From: Microbispora catharanthi
GTDB lineage: Bacteria > Actinomycetota > Actinomycetes > Streptosporangiales > Streptosporangiaceae
Length of the DNA stretch: 64,000 bases
Assembly (NCBI RefSeq): GCF_006334915.2
Contig: NZ_VDMA02000003.1
Location: forward strand, 434,001-498,000
Direction: 5' to 3'
Numbering within the stretch: position 1 is the stretch's first letter; each line of letters opens with the position of its first letter. Of the stretch, positions 53,990 to 64,000 are shown piece after piece. The notes under the pieces were generated by a model. That model searched no databases. It was given only the letters and a program-made list of their open reading frames with translations, and was not told the DNA's origin. The translations under genes and the position numbers were made by a program.

Positions 53990-54718
53990 TCAGGGACGCC
54001 TGCAGGCGACCATCGACGTACGGGCGTGCGGCCCGCCGTACCAGAACCTCCAGCCGAGGTCGTGGACCTCGACGTCGGCGGCGCCGCACTCCGTGAGCAC
54101 CTCGGCGTATCGGCGGGCGTTGCGGAAGTCGGCGATCCGCAGCAGGCCGCCCGGTTTGAGCACGCGGAAGGCCTCGCGCACCGCCTCCGCGCGGCCCTCC
54201 TCCTGGGGGATGTTGTGGATCGCGAGGCTGGAGACGACCAGGTCGAACGTGGCGTCGTCGAACGGGAGGTCGCGCATGTCGCCGGTGACCAGGTCGACCC
54301 GGTCGGCGACGCCCTCCGCGCGCGCGTTGGCCCAGGTGGCGTCCTGGTTGTTGCCCGACTGGTCCCTGGTCGACCACAGGTCGATGCCGGTGGCCCTGCC
54401 GGACGACAGCCGCGCCGCGGCCTTGAGCAGCACCAGGCCGCGGCCGCAGCCCAGGTCGAGGGCCTGCTCGTCCCCCTTCAACCCGAGCCGGTCGAGTTCG
54501 GCGTCCCAGACCTCGAACTTCCCGCGAAGGGTCGTGTGCGCGAACAGCGCCGCGCCCACGACCAGCACGATCCCGCCCACGAGGAGCACGACGGCCGGGA
54601 TCGGCCAGCCGATCCCGAAGAGCACGGCGGCGAGTGCCAGCTCGGCGATGCCGCCCAGGGTCAGTCCGGCCAGCACGCCGGGGGCGTCCACCCCATAGTT
54701 CGCACGCGGATTTACCAC
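53990..54718 (-). CDS. Membrane-anchored SAM-dependent methyltransferase
   Basis: 242-residue class I methyltransferase with two N-terminal membrane helices (about 15-58: GVLAGLTLGGIAELALAAVL and AVVLLVGGIVLVVGAALF). SAM fold: QALDLGCGRGLVLLKAA, ATGIDLW, TGDMRDLPFDDATFDLVVSS, and VLKPGGLLRIADF. The substrate is probably membrane-near. GTG at 54718. It converges with the LAP operon but is on the other strand, so membership in that locus is doubtful; the family occurs elsewhere without RiPP genes. Confidence 0.82.
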   Translation of the reverse strand: MVNPRANYGVDAPGVLAGLTLGGIAELALAAVLFGIGWPIPAVVLLVGGIVLVVGAALFAHTTLRGKFEVWDAELDRLGLKGDEQALDLGCGRGLVLLKAAARLSSGRATGIDLWSTRDQSGNNQDATWANARAEGVADRVDLVTGDMRDLPFDDATFDLVVSSLAIHNIPQEEGRAEAVREAFRVLKPGGLLRIADFRNARRYAEVLTECGAADVEVHDLGWRFWYGGPHARTSMVACRRP

Positions 54719-55033
54719 CGTTAGTTCTTACCTCTGACTTACCTGTCATGTACAGGGTTTCTCGGGGGAATGATCCGGGTTTCCCGATCGATGCCCCTTG
54801 ACGTGCGCGGGAGTGCCGTGGCATGCCGTCCCCCTGGGTGCGTGACGTGCTCTTTCCGGCTCTCCTCATGAGGGTGATATAGCTTTTCGACCGTTATTCG
54901 CGCCCATTGAGGACTTATCGATCCAATGGGTGCTTTCTGCTGCGATGACCGTCCGTTTGGCGCACACCCGCGTACGGCGGGAGCCGCCGGACCCGGAGCC
55001 GCGGGCACGCGCCGGACGCGGGAGGATGGCGGC
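54719..55033. other. Intergenic region, divergent promoters
   Basis: 315 bp between the membrane methyltransferase and nagA. More AT-rich in the middle (about 54720-54920). No gene, repeat or clear operator was found. The nagA ribosome site GGAGGAT is at 55021. Confidence 0.45.
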
Positions 55034-56179
55034 ATGAGCGTGACTCTCTCCGATGCCCGCGTCGTCACTCCCGACGGCGTCCACGACGGCTGGCTCACCA
55101 TCGAGGACGGCAGGATCACCCATATCGGGCGCGGGCAGGCCCCGCGCGACGGGCTCGGCCTGGGCGGGCGCACCGTCGTCCCCGGCTTCGTCGACATCCA
55201 CAGCCACGGCGGCGCGGGCGGGAGCTTCCCCGACGGCGATCCGGAGACCGCCGCCGCGGCCGCGGCCCTTCATCTGAGCCGGGGCTCGACCACCCTCGTG
55301 GCCAGCCTGGTCACCGCCGCGCCCGACACGCTCGCGCGGGCCGCCTCGGCGCTCGCCGACCTGTGCGAGCAGGGCCTGCTTGCCGGCATCCACTTCGAGG
55401 GGCCCTACATCGCCAGGTCGCGCTGCGGCGCGCACGAGCCCACGCTGCTGCGCGAGCCCGACGTGGCGGAGTTCCGGGCGCTGGTGAAGGCCGGGCGGGG
55501 TCACGTCCGGATGCTGACGATCGCGCCCGAGCTGCCGAACGCGCTCGACGTGATCAGGGACGCCGCCGCCGAGGGCGTCGTCGCCGCGCTCGGCCACAGC
55601 GACGCGACCTATGAGCGGACGATCGAGGGGATCGACGCCGGGGCGACGGTGGCCACCCACCTCTACAACGCGATGCCGCCGCTCGGCCACCGCGCACCCG
55701 GACCGATCGCCGCCCTGCTCCAGGACGAGCGGGTGACCGTCGAGCTGATCAACGACGGCGTCCACGTCCACCCGGCGATGCTGCGCCTGGCCATGCACGC
55801 CGCGGGCGCGGGCCGTACGGCCCTGATCACCGACGCGATGGCGGCGGCGGGCATGGGCGACGGGCGTTACCCGCTCGGCCCGATGACCGTCGACGTCGTG
55901 GACGGGGTGGCCCGCCTCGCCTCCGACACCCCCGGAGGAGGCTCGATCGCCGGCAGCACGCTCACGATGGACGTGGCCTTCCGCCGCACCGTGCGGGAGG
56001 TCGGGCGCTCACTGGTGGACGCCGCGCTGACGGCCTCGCTCACTCCCGCCCGCGTCCTCGGACTGGACGGCGAGATCGGCTCGATCACGGTCGGCAAGTA
56101 CGCCGATCTCGTGGTGCTCGACGACGACCTGAGCGTCGGCGGCGTGATGAAGCGCGGCGCCTGGGTCCGCCACCCCTGA
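55034..56179 (+). CDS. nagA: N-acetylglucosamine-6-phosphate deacetylase
   Basis: 381-residue amidohydrolase removing acetate from GlcNAc-6-phosphate during amino-sugar recycling. Features: VVPGFVDIHSHGGAGGSF (metal-loop His), HFEGPYIARSRCGAHEP, GHSDATYE, HLYNAMPPLGHRAPG, and ITDAMAAAGMGDG with the catalytic Asp. The C-terminal composite barrel ends LTPARVLGLDGEIGSITVGK. ATG at 55034. Stands alone; nagB and a PTS are not adjacent. A strong hairpin follows. Confidence 0.95.
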   Translation: MSVTLSDARVVTPDGVHDGWLTIEDGRITHIGRGQAPRDGLGLGGRTVVPGFVDIHSHGGAGGSFPDGDPETAAAAAALHLSRGSTTLVASLVTAAPDTLARAASALADLCEQGLLAGIHFEGPYIARSRCGAHEPTLLREPDVAEFRALVKAGRGHVRMLTIAPELPNALDVIRDAAAEGVVAALGHSDATYERTIEGIDAGATVATHLYNAMPPLGHRAPGPIAALLQDERVTVELINDGVHVHPAMLRLAMHAAGAGRTALITDAMAAAGMGDGRYPLGPMTVDVVDGVARLASDTPGGGSIAGSTLTMDVAFRRTVREVGRSLVDAALTASLTPARVLGLDGEIGSITVGKYADLVVLDDDLSVGGVMKRGAWVRHP

Positions 56180-56199
56180 CCGATCCCAGGAAAGCCGAA

Positions 56200-56222
56200 G
56201 GCCGGGCCCGCCGGGCCCGGCC
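56200..56222. terminator. Bidirectional terminator between nagA and guaB3
   Basis: GGCCGGGCCCG / CGGGCCCGGCC inverted repeat in the 58-bp gap between convergent nagA and guaB3. No long T-run on either side, but position and strength suit a shared terminator. Confidence 0.7.
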
Positions 56223-56237
56223 CTCCCTGGCAGTGGC

Positions 56238-57356
56238 TCAGCGCTGCGGCGGGGCGACGACCACCTCGACGCGCTGGAACTCCTTCAGGTCGGAGTAGCC
56301 GGCGGTGGCCATCGTGCGGCGCAGCGCGCCGAGCAGGTTCATCGAGCCGTCGGCCAGCGACGACGGGCCGTGCAGGATCTCCCGCAGCGTGCCGATCGTG
56401 CCGAACTCGACCCGCTTGCCGCGCGGCAGCTCGGGGTGGTGGGCCTCCGATCCCCAGTGGAACCCGCGGCCGGGGGCCTCGCTGGCCCGTGCGAGCGGCG
56501 AGCCCACCATGACGGCGTCGGCGCCGCAGGCGATCGCCTTGGCGATGTCGCCGGAGCCGCCCATGCCGCCGTCGGCGATGACGTGGACGTAGCGGCCGCC
56601 CGACTCGTCCATGTAGTCGCGGCGGGCCGCGGCCACGTCGGAGATCGCGGTGGCCATCGGCACGACCACGCCCAGCACGTTGCGGGTGGTGTGCGAGGCG
56701 CCGCCGCCGAAGCCGACCAGCACGCCGGCCGCGCCGGTCCGCATGAGGTGCAGCGCCGCCGTGTACGTCGCGCAGCCGCCCACGATGACCGGGACGTCGA
56801 GCTCGTAGATGAACTGCTTGAGGTTGAGCGGCTCGGCCCGGCCGGAGACGTGCTCGGCGGAGACCGTCGTGCCGCGGATCACGAAGATGTCCACGCCCGC
56901 GTCGATCACGGCCTTGTGGTGCTGCACGGTGCGCTGCGGCGACAGCCGTACGGCGGTCGTGACACCGGCCGCGCGGATCTCCTCGATGCGCCGGCCGATC
57001 AGCTCGTCCTTGATCGGCGCGGTGTAGATCTCCTGCAGCCGCGCGGTCGCGGCGGCCCGGTCGAGGGTGGCGACCTCCTCCAGGAGCGGCGCCGGGTCCT
57101 CGTAGCGGGTCCACAGCCCTTCGAGGTCGAGCACGCCGAGGCCGCCCAGGCGCCCGATCTCGATGGCCGTCTGCGGCGACACGACGCTGTCCATCGGGCT
57201 CGCCACGAGCGGAGAGTCGAACCGGTAGGCGTCGATCTGCCAGGAGATCGACACCTCCTCCGGGTCACGGGTGCGCCGGGAGGGCACGATGCCGATCTCG
57301 TCCAGCGCGTAGGCACGCCGCCCGCTCTTGCCGCGCCCGATCTCCACCTGTGTCAT
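56238..57356 (-). CDS. guaB3: GuaB3 family IMP dehydrogenase-related protein
   Basis: 372-residue TIM-barrel protein of the IMPDH/GMP-reductase superfamily (GuaB3, TIGR01304). It lacks CBS domains and the IMPDH catalytic loop GPGSICTT; the equivalent segment reads IRGTTVSAEHVSG. Phosphate-binding VIADGGMGGSGDIAKAIACG and VMVGSPLARASEAPG are present. Its reaction in actinobacteria is unsettled, so a purine-interconversion role is the safe statement. ATG at 57356; it follows guaB by 33 bp, so the two are co-transcribed. Confidence 0.92.
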   Translation of the reverse strand: MTQVEIGRGKSGRRAYALDEIGIVPSRRTRDPEEVSISWQIDAYRFDSPLVASPMDSVVSPQTAIEIGRLGGLGVLDLEGLWTRYEDPAPLLEEVATLDRAAATARLQEIYTAPIKDELIGRRIEEIRAAGVTTAVRLSPQRTVQHHKAVIDAGVDIFVIRGTTVSAEHVSGRAEPLNLKQFIYELDVPVIVGGCATYTAALHLMRTGAAGVLVGFGGGASHTTRNVLGVVVPMATAISDVAAARRDYMDESGGRYVHVIADGGMGGSGDIAKAIACGADAVMVGSPLARASEAPGRGFHWGSEAHHPELPRGKRVEFGTIGTLREILHGPSSLADGSMNLLGALRRTMATAGYSDLKEFQRVEVVVAPPQR

Positions 57357-57389
57357 ATCGCCTGTTCTTTCCGTTTCTTCCGGTACGAC

Positions 57390-58970
<1,581 letters not shown>

Positions 58971-58986
58971 TCAAGGGGGAGGGCAC

Positions 58987-59022
58987 AAAAAGTGGGGGGA
59001 CCGGCTTCCGGTCCCCCCACTT
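58987..59022 (-). terminator. Strong hairpin with T-run in the guaB upstream region
   Basis: Perfect 15-bp stem AAGTGGGGGGACCGG / CCGGTCCCCCCACTT with a 3-base loop. Read on the minus strand, towards guaB, it is followed by TTTTT, so it is a good intrinsic terminator only in that direction. No gene precedes it on that strand. It may be an attenuator in the guaB leader or may block antisense transcripts from the luxR side. Confidence 0.7.
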
Positions 59023-59461
59023 CCCCGCGTCGCGCCCGCCACGCCCGTCGAGCCCCCCTCCGCGCCCGGCAGACGGGGCGTTCCCGGCTAACGCTGGGTC
59101 AAGAATGCGTCACGCAGCGTCCACGCGCAATGGCGTAACGTGCAACTGCACAAAGATGCATTTCCTGTCTCTCGAAACTACGCCCGAAACAAATGCCGAC
59201 CCCTCACATCCATACAAAAGCCGCCACGCTCAGCCCTGCCAAATGTGTGAACGGGACGGACAGCGCGGAAAATCCGAGCTATTCTCGCGACTCGAAGCGA
59301 GGCGGGGATGGGGCGGAAGTCGGCGCACCGGACGCTGGGAAACGTTTTCTCCCAGGGGCCGGCGAGCCAGTGGATCGAGTGCGCCCAATGCGATCAGCGC
59401 GGCGCGACCGGTGCGGTGCCATCGGCGCCGTGCGACCAGTGTGATCACCGACGGAGCGAGC
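59023..59461. other. Intergenic region before the LuxR regulator
   Basis: 439 bp, AT-richer from about 59100 to 59290. It has the dyad GTGCA-AC-TGCAC at 59140-59151 and a 21-bp direct repeat (59379-59399 and 59430-59450, 17 of 21 identical). The open frame continuing upstream from the LuxR gene has no convincing start and is not called as coding. Confidence 0.5.
59379..59450 (+). repeat. 21-bp direct repeat upstream of luxR-type gene
   Basis: GTGCGCCCAATGCGATCAGCG at 59379-59399 and GTGCGACCAGTGTGATCACCG at 59430-59450 (17 of 21 identical, 51 bp apart). The second copy ends 11 bases before the LuxR ATG. It could be a regulator site, for example for autoregulation. Confidence 0.5.
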
Positions 59462-60466
59462 ATGAGTACGACGCGCAACGCCGCCTCCCCGGCCGACCCG
59501 TTCGAAAGCCTCGGCCTCTCCACCGACCAGGCGGCCCTCTACACGGCCATGCTGCGGCTGCACCGCGCCACGCTGACCGAACTCGCCGAGGCGGTCGACC
59601 GGCCCGCCGAGGACGTGCTCGACGCCCTGAACGGGCTCGTACGGCTCGGCGCGGTGAACCGGCGGCGGGAGGAGTTCCTCGCCCGCCACCCGGCCGCGGC
59701 GATCGGACGGCTGGTGGCCGAGAGGCTGGACCGCATGGCCCGGGAGACGCGCCAGATCGACGAGGTCCTCGCGGCGGCGGGGCGCCTGACCCACCACTAC
59801 GACGCGGGGCTCGACTGGCGCAGCGGGCGGTTCTCGGTCGAGCCGGTGAGCGGCGCGGACGAGCTCTGCGAGAGCGTGATCGGCCTCGCGCTGCAGGCGC
59901 CCCCCGCCGAGCTGGTCATGGCCGTGCCGGACCGCCGCACCATGGCCAGGTTGGCGGACGGGTACGGCGACCAATGGATCCAGGCCGCCGCGGACGGCAT
60001 CCTGCGCCCGCGGATGGTCGTCGCGCTCGACGCCGTGTCCGCACCCGCCGTGCGGGAGGTGTGCGCGCGGTTCTCCGCGGCGGGCGCGGGACTACGCGCC
60101 CTCGACGCGGTGCCGAGCTGGTTCTTCGCGCTCGGCGACGGCACCGCGGGGCTGCCCGCCGAGTGGGGCGTCCCGCTGCCCGAGCACTCCTACAACTGCT
60201 ACCTGGTCCACGCCCCGGTGGCGGTGGGGGCGCTGCGGGCGCTGTTCGAGGCGCTGTGGGCCCGGGCCGCGCCGATCTCCCCGCACAACAACGCGCTGCA
60301 GGTGCTGCGGCTGGCCGCGCACGGCCTGTCCGACGACGCCATCGCCCGCCACCTCGGGGTCTCCGTACGCACCGTGCGGGCCAGGTTCGCCGAGGCGATG
60401 TCGGAGCTGGGGGCCCAGTCCCGCTTCCACGCCGGAGTGGAGGCGGCCCGCCGCGGCTGGCTGTGA
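59462..60466 (+). CDS. TrmB/LuxR-type transcriptional regulator
   Basis: 334-residue regulator. The N-terminus resembles a TrmB-like winged helix (LGLSTDQAALYTAMLRLHRA, LTELAEAVDRPAEDVLDALN). A central PLD-like sensor region follows. The C-terminal LuxR helix-turn-helix is at about 275-330: LAAHGLSDDAIARHLGVSVR then TVRARFAEAM. This arrangement is common in actinomycetes, and the ligand is unknown. ATG at 59462 with ACGGAGCGAG upstream. It is divergent from guaB, with a 590-bp shared upstream region. Confidence 0.85.
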   Translation: MSTTRNAASPADPFESLGLSTDQAALYTAMLRLHRATLTELAEAVDRPAEDVLDALNGLVRLGAVNRRREEFLARHPAAAIGRLVAERLDRMARETRQIDEVLAAAGRLTHHYDAGLDWRSGRFSVEPVSGADELCESVIGLALQAPPAELVMAVPDRRTMARLADGYGDQWIQAAADGILRPRMVVALDAVSAPAVREVCARFSAAGAGLRALDAVPSWFFALGDGTAGLPAEWGVPLPEHSYNCYLVHAPVAVGALRALFEALWARAAPISPHNNALQVLRLAAHGLSDDAIARHLGVSVRTVRARFAEAMSELGAQSRFHAGVEAARRGWL

Positions 60467-60550
60467 CGCCCGCGTCGCGGGGCACGGCCCGACGAGCAGA
60501 TGAGGCGCACTTTCGCTCGTGGAGGGGGCCGTGGTCATAAGGTGGGATGC

Positions 60551-60928
60551 GTGCTGGAAGACGTCCCCCGCGACCCGTTCGCGGATGACCCCAACGACCC
60601 CGCGTCGGAGCTTGGAGCGCCCGACGACGTGGAGCCGCTGACGCTCGCGGAACGCGACGAGGCGCTGACCGATCTCGCCGACGTGGAAGTCTTCCGTTCC
60701 CTGCTCGAACCCCAGGGCGTGCTCGGGCTGGTCCTCGACTGCCCGGAGTGCGGCGAACAGCACTACTTCGACTGGGACCTGCTGCGCGGCAACCTGCGCC
60801 AGATGATCGACAACGGCCGGCCTCAGGTTCACGAGCCGGCCTACCAGCCCGATCCGGCCGACTACGTCAGCTGGGAGTACGCCCGGGGCTACGTGGACGG
60901 CGTGATCGACACGGAGGAGAGCCACTGA
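60551..60928 (+). CDS. DUF5319 family protein
   Basis: 125-residue acidic protein conserved next to shbA/sigD in actinobacteria. It starts VLEDVPRDPFADDPNDPASEL, has a zinc-like LDCPECGEQHYFDWDLLRGN pair of Cys, and ends [20 protein letters not shown]. No known function. GTG at 60551 is chosen because it begins the conserved region; an upstream extension to 60500 is not supported by a ribosome site. Its 3' end overlaps the convergent mini anti-sigma gene by 40 bases. Confidence 0.85.
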   Translation: MLEDVPRDPFADDPNDPASELGAPDDVEPLTLAERDEALTDLADVEVFRSLLEPQGVLGLVLDCPECGEQHYFDWDLLRGNLRQMIDNGRPQVHEPAYQPDPADYVSWEYARGYVDGVIDTEESH

Positions 60929-61104
60929 CCGTCCACGTCGGCGACGAGCGCGCCGAGCAGCCGGATGGCGGCGTCCGTGCCGCCGACCGGCTCGCGGCGG
61001 GCGAGCGCGTCGAGGACGGCGTCCGTCCGCATTACTTCGCCCTCCACGTCGGCATCGCCGTACGACCCGAGGTGGCGAGCCGTACGACGACGTTTCGTGG
61101 TCAC
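60889..61104 (-). CDS. Mini RsdA-like anti-sigma factor
   Basis: 71-residue protein starting at GTG 61104, which overlaps the sigma factor stop (GTGA), so it is translationally coupled to it. Residues about 28-58 ([20 protein letters not shown] then [13 protein letters not shown]) resemble the sigma-D-binding helices of RsdA. Full RsdA proteins continue with a membrane helix and an outer domain; this one stops after 71 residues, with its last 13 codons running antisense over DUF5319. It could be a soluble anti-sigma factor or a truncated relic. Similarity is from memory of the family, not a search. Confidence 0.6.
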   Translation of the reverse strand: MTTKRRRTARHLGSYGDADVEGEVMRTDAVLDALARREPVGGTDAAIRLLGALVADVDGQWLSSVSITPST

Positions 61105-61727
61105 GCAATCGACTCCAGCTCGGCCAGCTGCCGGAGCCTGGCGAGCGCACGATGCTGCGCGACCCGGACGGCACCTGGTGACATGCCGAGTACATTACCC
61201 GTCTCCTCGGCGGACAGGCCCGAGACCACCCGCAGAATGAGGAGCTCGCGCTGGGTGTCCGGGAGCCGGGCGAGCAGGTCGCGGGCGTGCTGCGCCTCGA
61301 TGTAGCGCACCACCGTCTCCTCCGGCCCGGGGCCCTCGTCGGGCCCGTCCGGCAGGTCCTGCGTGGGCACGGCCGAGCGGACCGAACTGCGGAGGGCGTC
61401 GGCCACCTTGTGGGAGGCGATGCCGAAGACGAACGAGGCGAACGGGCGGCCCATGTCGCGGTAGCGCGGCAGCGCCGACAGCACCGCGATGCACACCTCC
61501 TGGGCCACGTCGTCGGCGATGTGGTACTGACCGGACACCCTGCCCAGTCGAGCCCTGCAGTAGCGGACCACCATCGGGCGCAGGTGTCCCAGCAGTGATT
61601 CGATCGCGGTGCGATCTCCCTTTACGGCAAGGCTGGTCAGTTCCCTGAGGTCGGGCTCATCCGATCTCGTCGCAAGCCTTACCCCAGTTGCGGCGTCGGC
61701 GACGCATCCCTCGGTCACGTTAGGCAT
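61101..61727 (-). CDS. shbA: RNA polymerase sigma factor, ShbA/SigD type
   Basis: 208-residue group 4-like sigma factor. Region 2 is at about 45-120 with [20 protein letters not shown] and [19 protein letters not shown]. Region 4 is at about 145-205: [20 protein letters not shown] then [20 protein letters not shown]. The pattern and gene order (groEL1, shbA, DUF5319, LuxR, guaB) match the actinobacterial ShbA/SigD locus; in Streptomyces ShbA drives the principal sigma gene hrdB. ATG at 61727. The stop overlaps the mini anti-sigma gene. Long 316-bp upstream region. Confidence 0.9.
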   Translation of the reverse strand: MPNVTEGCVADAATGVRLATRSDEPDLRELTSLAVKGDRTAIESLLGHLRPMVVRYCRARLGRVSGQYHIADDVAQEVCIAVLSALPRYRDMGRPFASFVFGIASHKVADALRSSVRSAVPTQDLPDGPDEGPGPEETVVRYIEAQHARDLLARLPDTQRELLILRVVSGLSAEETGNVLGMSPGAVRVAQHRALARLRQLAELESIA

Positions 61728-61972
61728 GATGCCCGTCGCGATCGTTCATGTCGTCATGGTTAACGGCTACGGATTGGTCACATTGACGCGTCGATAACGG
61801 TCCGTAATCAATTGATCACTCGATCGTTGGAACATTCCAACCGTAATGCCCAAAACGAGGGATATACGCCTGACGGCTTGACAGGGAATAAGAAGCATGC
61901 CGGTCGTTCGCATTGCCCGCGAGCCGGCTTCGCCCCCGGCGGCCCGTCCCATGCGCAGAACGGGCAAGGGGC
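61728..61972. promoter_or_regulatory. shbA upstream region
   Basis: 245 bp, markedly AT-richer than its surroundings, between shbA and the groEL terminator. It should contain the shbA promoter (leftward). A TTGATCACTCGATCG stretch near 61810 and repeats of GGTCA/CGTAATCA occur, but I cannot set promoter boxes. No gene is supported. Confidence 0.4.
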
Positions 61973-62022
61973 GTAAAAGCCGTGCGCCCCGCGGTCCGCC
62001 CTTGCGGGCGGGCGCGGGGCGC
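61973..62022 (-). terminator. groEL1 terminator
   Basis: Two-part hairpin: outer stem GCGCCCCGC/GCGGGGCGC (61984-61992 with 62014-62022), inner stem CCGCCC/GGGCGG (61996-62001 with 62006-62011) and loop TTGC. Read leftward from groEL1 it is followed by a TTTT tract near 61975. Confidence 0.7.
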
Positions 62023-62043
62023 GATGCGCGGAAGGCGCGGGAA

Positions 62044-63669
<1,626 letters not shown>

Positions 63670-63739
63670 TCAGGTCTCCTTGTGAGCGCGCGGAGCCCCG
63701 GGCACGTGGTCCCGGGGCTCCGCAAGCCGGCGCGGCCTA

Positions 63740-64000
63740 CTACTTCTCGATGATGGCGAGCACGTCGCGGGCCGAGAGCACCAGGTACTCCTCGCCGCCG
63801 TACTTGACCTCGGTGCCGCCGTACTTGCTGTAGAGGACGACGTCGCCCTCCTTGACGTCGAGCGGAATGCGCTTCTCGCCGTCCTCGTCCCAGTTGCCCG
63901 GGCCCACAGCGAGGACACGGCCCTCCTGCGGCTTCTCCTTGGCGGTGTCCGGGATGACCAGGCCGGATGCGGTGGTCTGCTCGGCCTCAAGCGGCTGGAC
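63740..64000 (-). CDS. groES: Co-chaperonin GroES, partial
   Basis: The last 86 residues of GroES; about 17 N-terminal residues and the promoter are beyond the right edge. Mobile loop [14 protein letters not shown] is present, followed by [32 protein letters not shown] and the end [12 protein letters not shown]. It forms a heptameric lid for GroEL. Any HrcA/CIRCE operator would be outside the window. Confidence 0.96.
   Translation of the reverse strand, partial: VQPLEAEQTTASGLVIPDTAKEKPQEGRVLAVGPGNWDEDGEKRIPLDVKEGDVVLYSKYGGTEVKYGGEEYLVLSARDVLAIIEK

Noticed and set aside
53990..54718. Methyltransferase as part of the LAP locus
   Set aside because: It is on the opposite strand, ends tail-to-tail with the operon and has its own upstream region. 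Not enough support for membership.
59308..59461. Possible CxxC zinc-ribbon peptide upstream of the LuxR gene
   Set aside because: CAQC and CDQC arise from the 21-bp DNA direct repeat in one frame that then runs through the LuxR gene as a shadow; no stop or ribosome site supports a peptide.

Overview
The window is 64 kb of very high-GC DNA with tightly packed genes, many GTG and TTG starts and AGGAG-type ribosome binding sites. It reads as the chromosome of a filamentous actinomycete. The right end carries groES-groEL1, a ShbA/SigD-type sigma factor, a DUF5319 gene, guaB and guaB3, an actinobacterial housekeeping neighbourhood. My best guess is Streptosporangiales (Nonomuraea, Microbispora, Sphaerisporangium and relatives); this is inference from gene content. 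I saw no tRNA, rRNA, insertion sequence, prophage or CRISPR array.

Left arm (1-6.6 kb): a fructosamine (Amadori sugar) utilisation locus with a solute-binding lipoprotein divergent from frlB-like and frlD-like genes and a LacI repressor. Two near-identical 14-bp palindromes lie in the divergent promoter. A quinone oxidoreductase and an ECF sigma factor with a SnoaL-like tail follow.

6.7-25.7 kb: a cell-surface polymer locus with a sulfotransferase, CDP-alcohol phosphotransferase, Stealth phosphotransferase, GT-C glycosyltransferase, two very large GT2/CDP-glycerol-transferase fusions, two further GT2 enzymes, a polysaccharide deacetylase and a membrane acyltransferase. The two large fusions have lost opposite active sites, so they look like a split pair.

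25.7-40.6 kb: mixed metabolism. It contains guaA, a MarR remnant, a methyltransferase, a TetR/HelR divergent pair, a GMC oxidoreductase with an aldehyde dehydrogenase, a receptor Ser/Thr kinase, a beta-propeller lipoprotein and glpD.

41.0-54.0 kb: the most interesting part, an apparently complete biosynthetic locus for a linear azol(in)e-containing peptide (LAP/TOMM RiPP). A 53-residue precursor with a Cys/Ser/Thr-rich tail (44742-44903) is followed by a GC hairpin. Next comes a run of nine genes: VOC protein, SagB-type azoline oxidase, HemN-like radical SAM enzyme, E1-like leader-binding protein, YcaO cyclodehydratase ending in a PxPxP-like tail, two CPBP membrane proteins, an LLM flavin oxidoreductase and a secreted alpha/beta hydrolase. 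A divergent ABC-2 transporter and a NarL-type two-component system flank it. The radical SAM enzyme suggests an extra modification, perhaps C-methylation. No lanthipeptide-type dehydratase or pyridine synthase is present, so it is not a standard thiopeptide locus.

54.0-64.0 kb: a membrane methyltransferase, nagA, guaB3, guaB (with a terminator-like hairpin in its upstream region), a TrmB/LuxR regulator, DUF5319, a 71-residue RsdA-like mini anti-sigma gene overlapping shbA, groEL1 with a His-rich tail, and a groES cut by the right edge.
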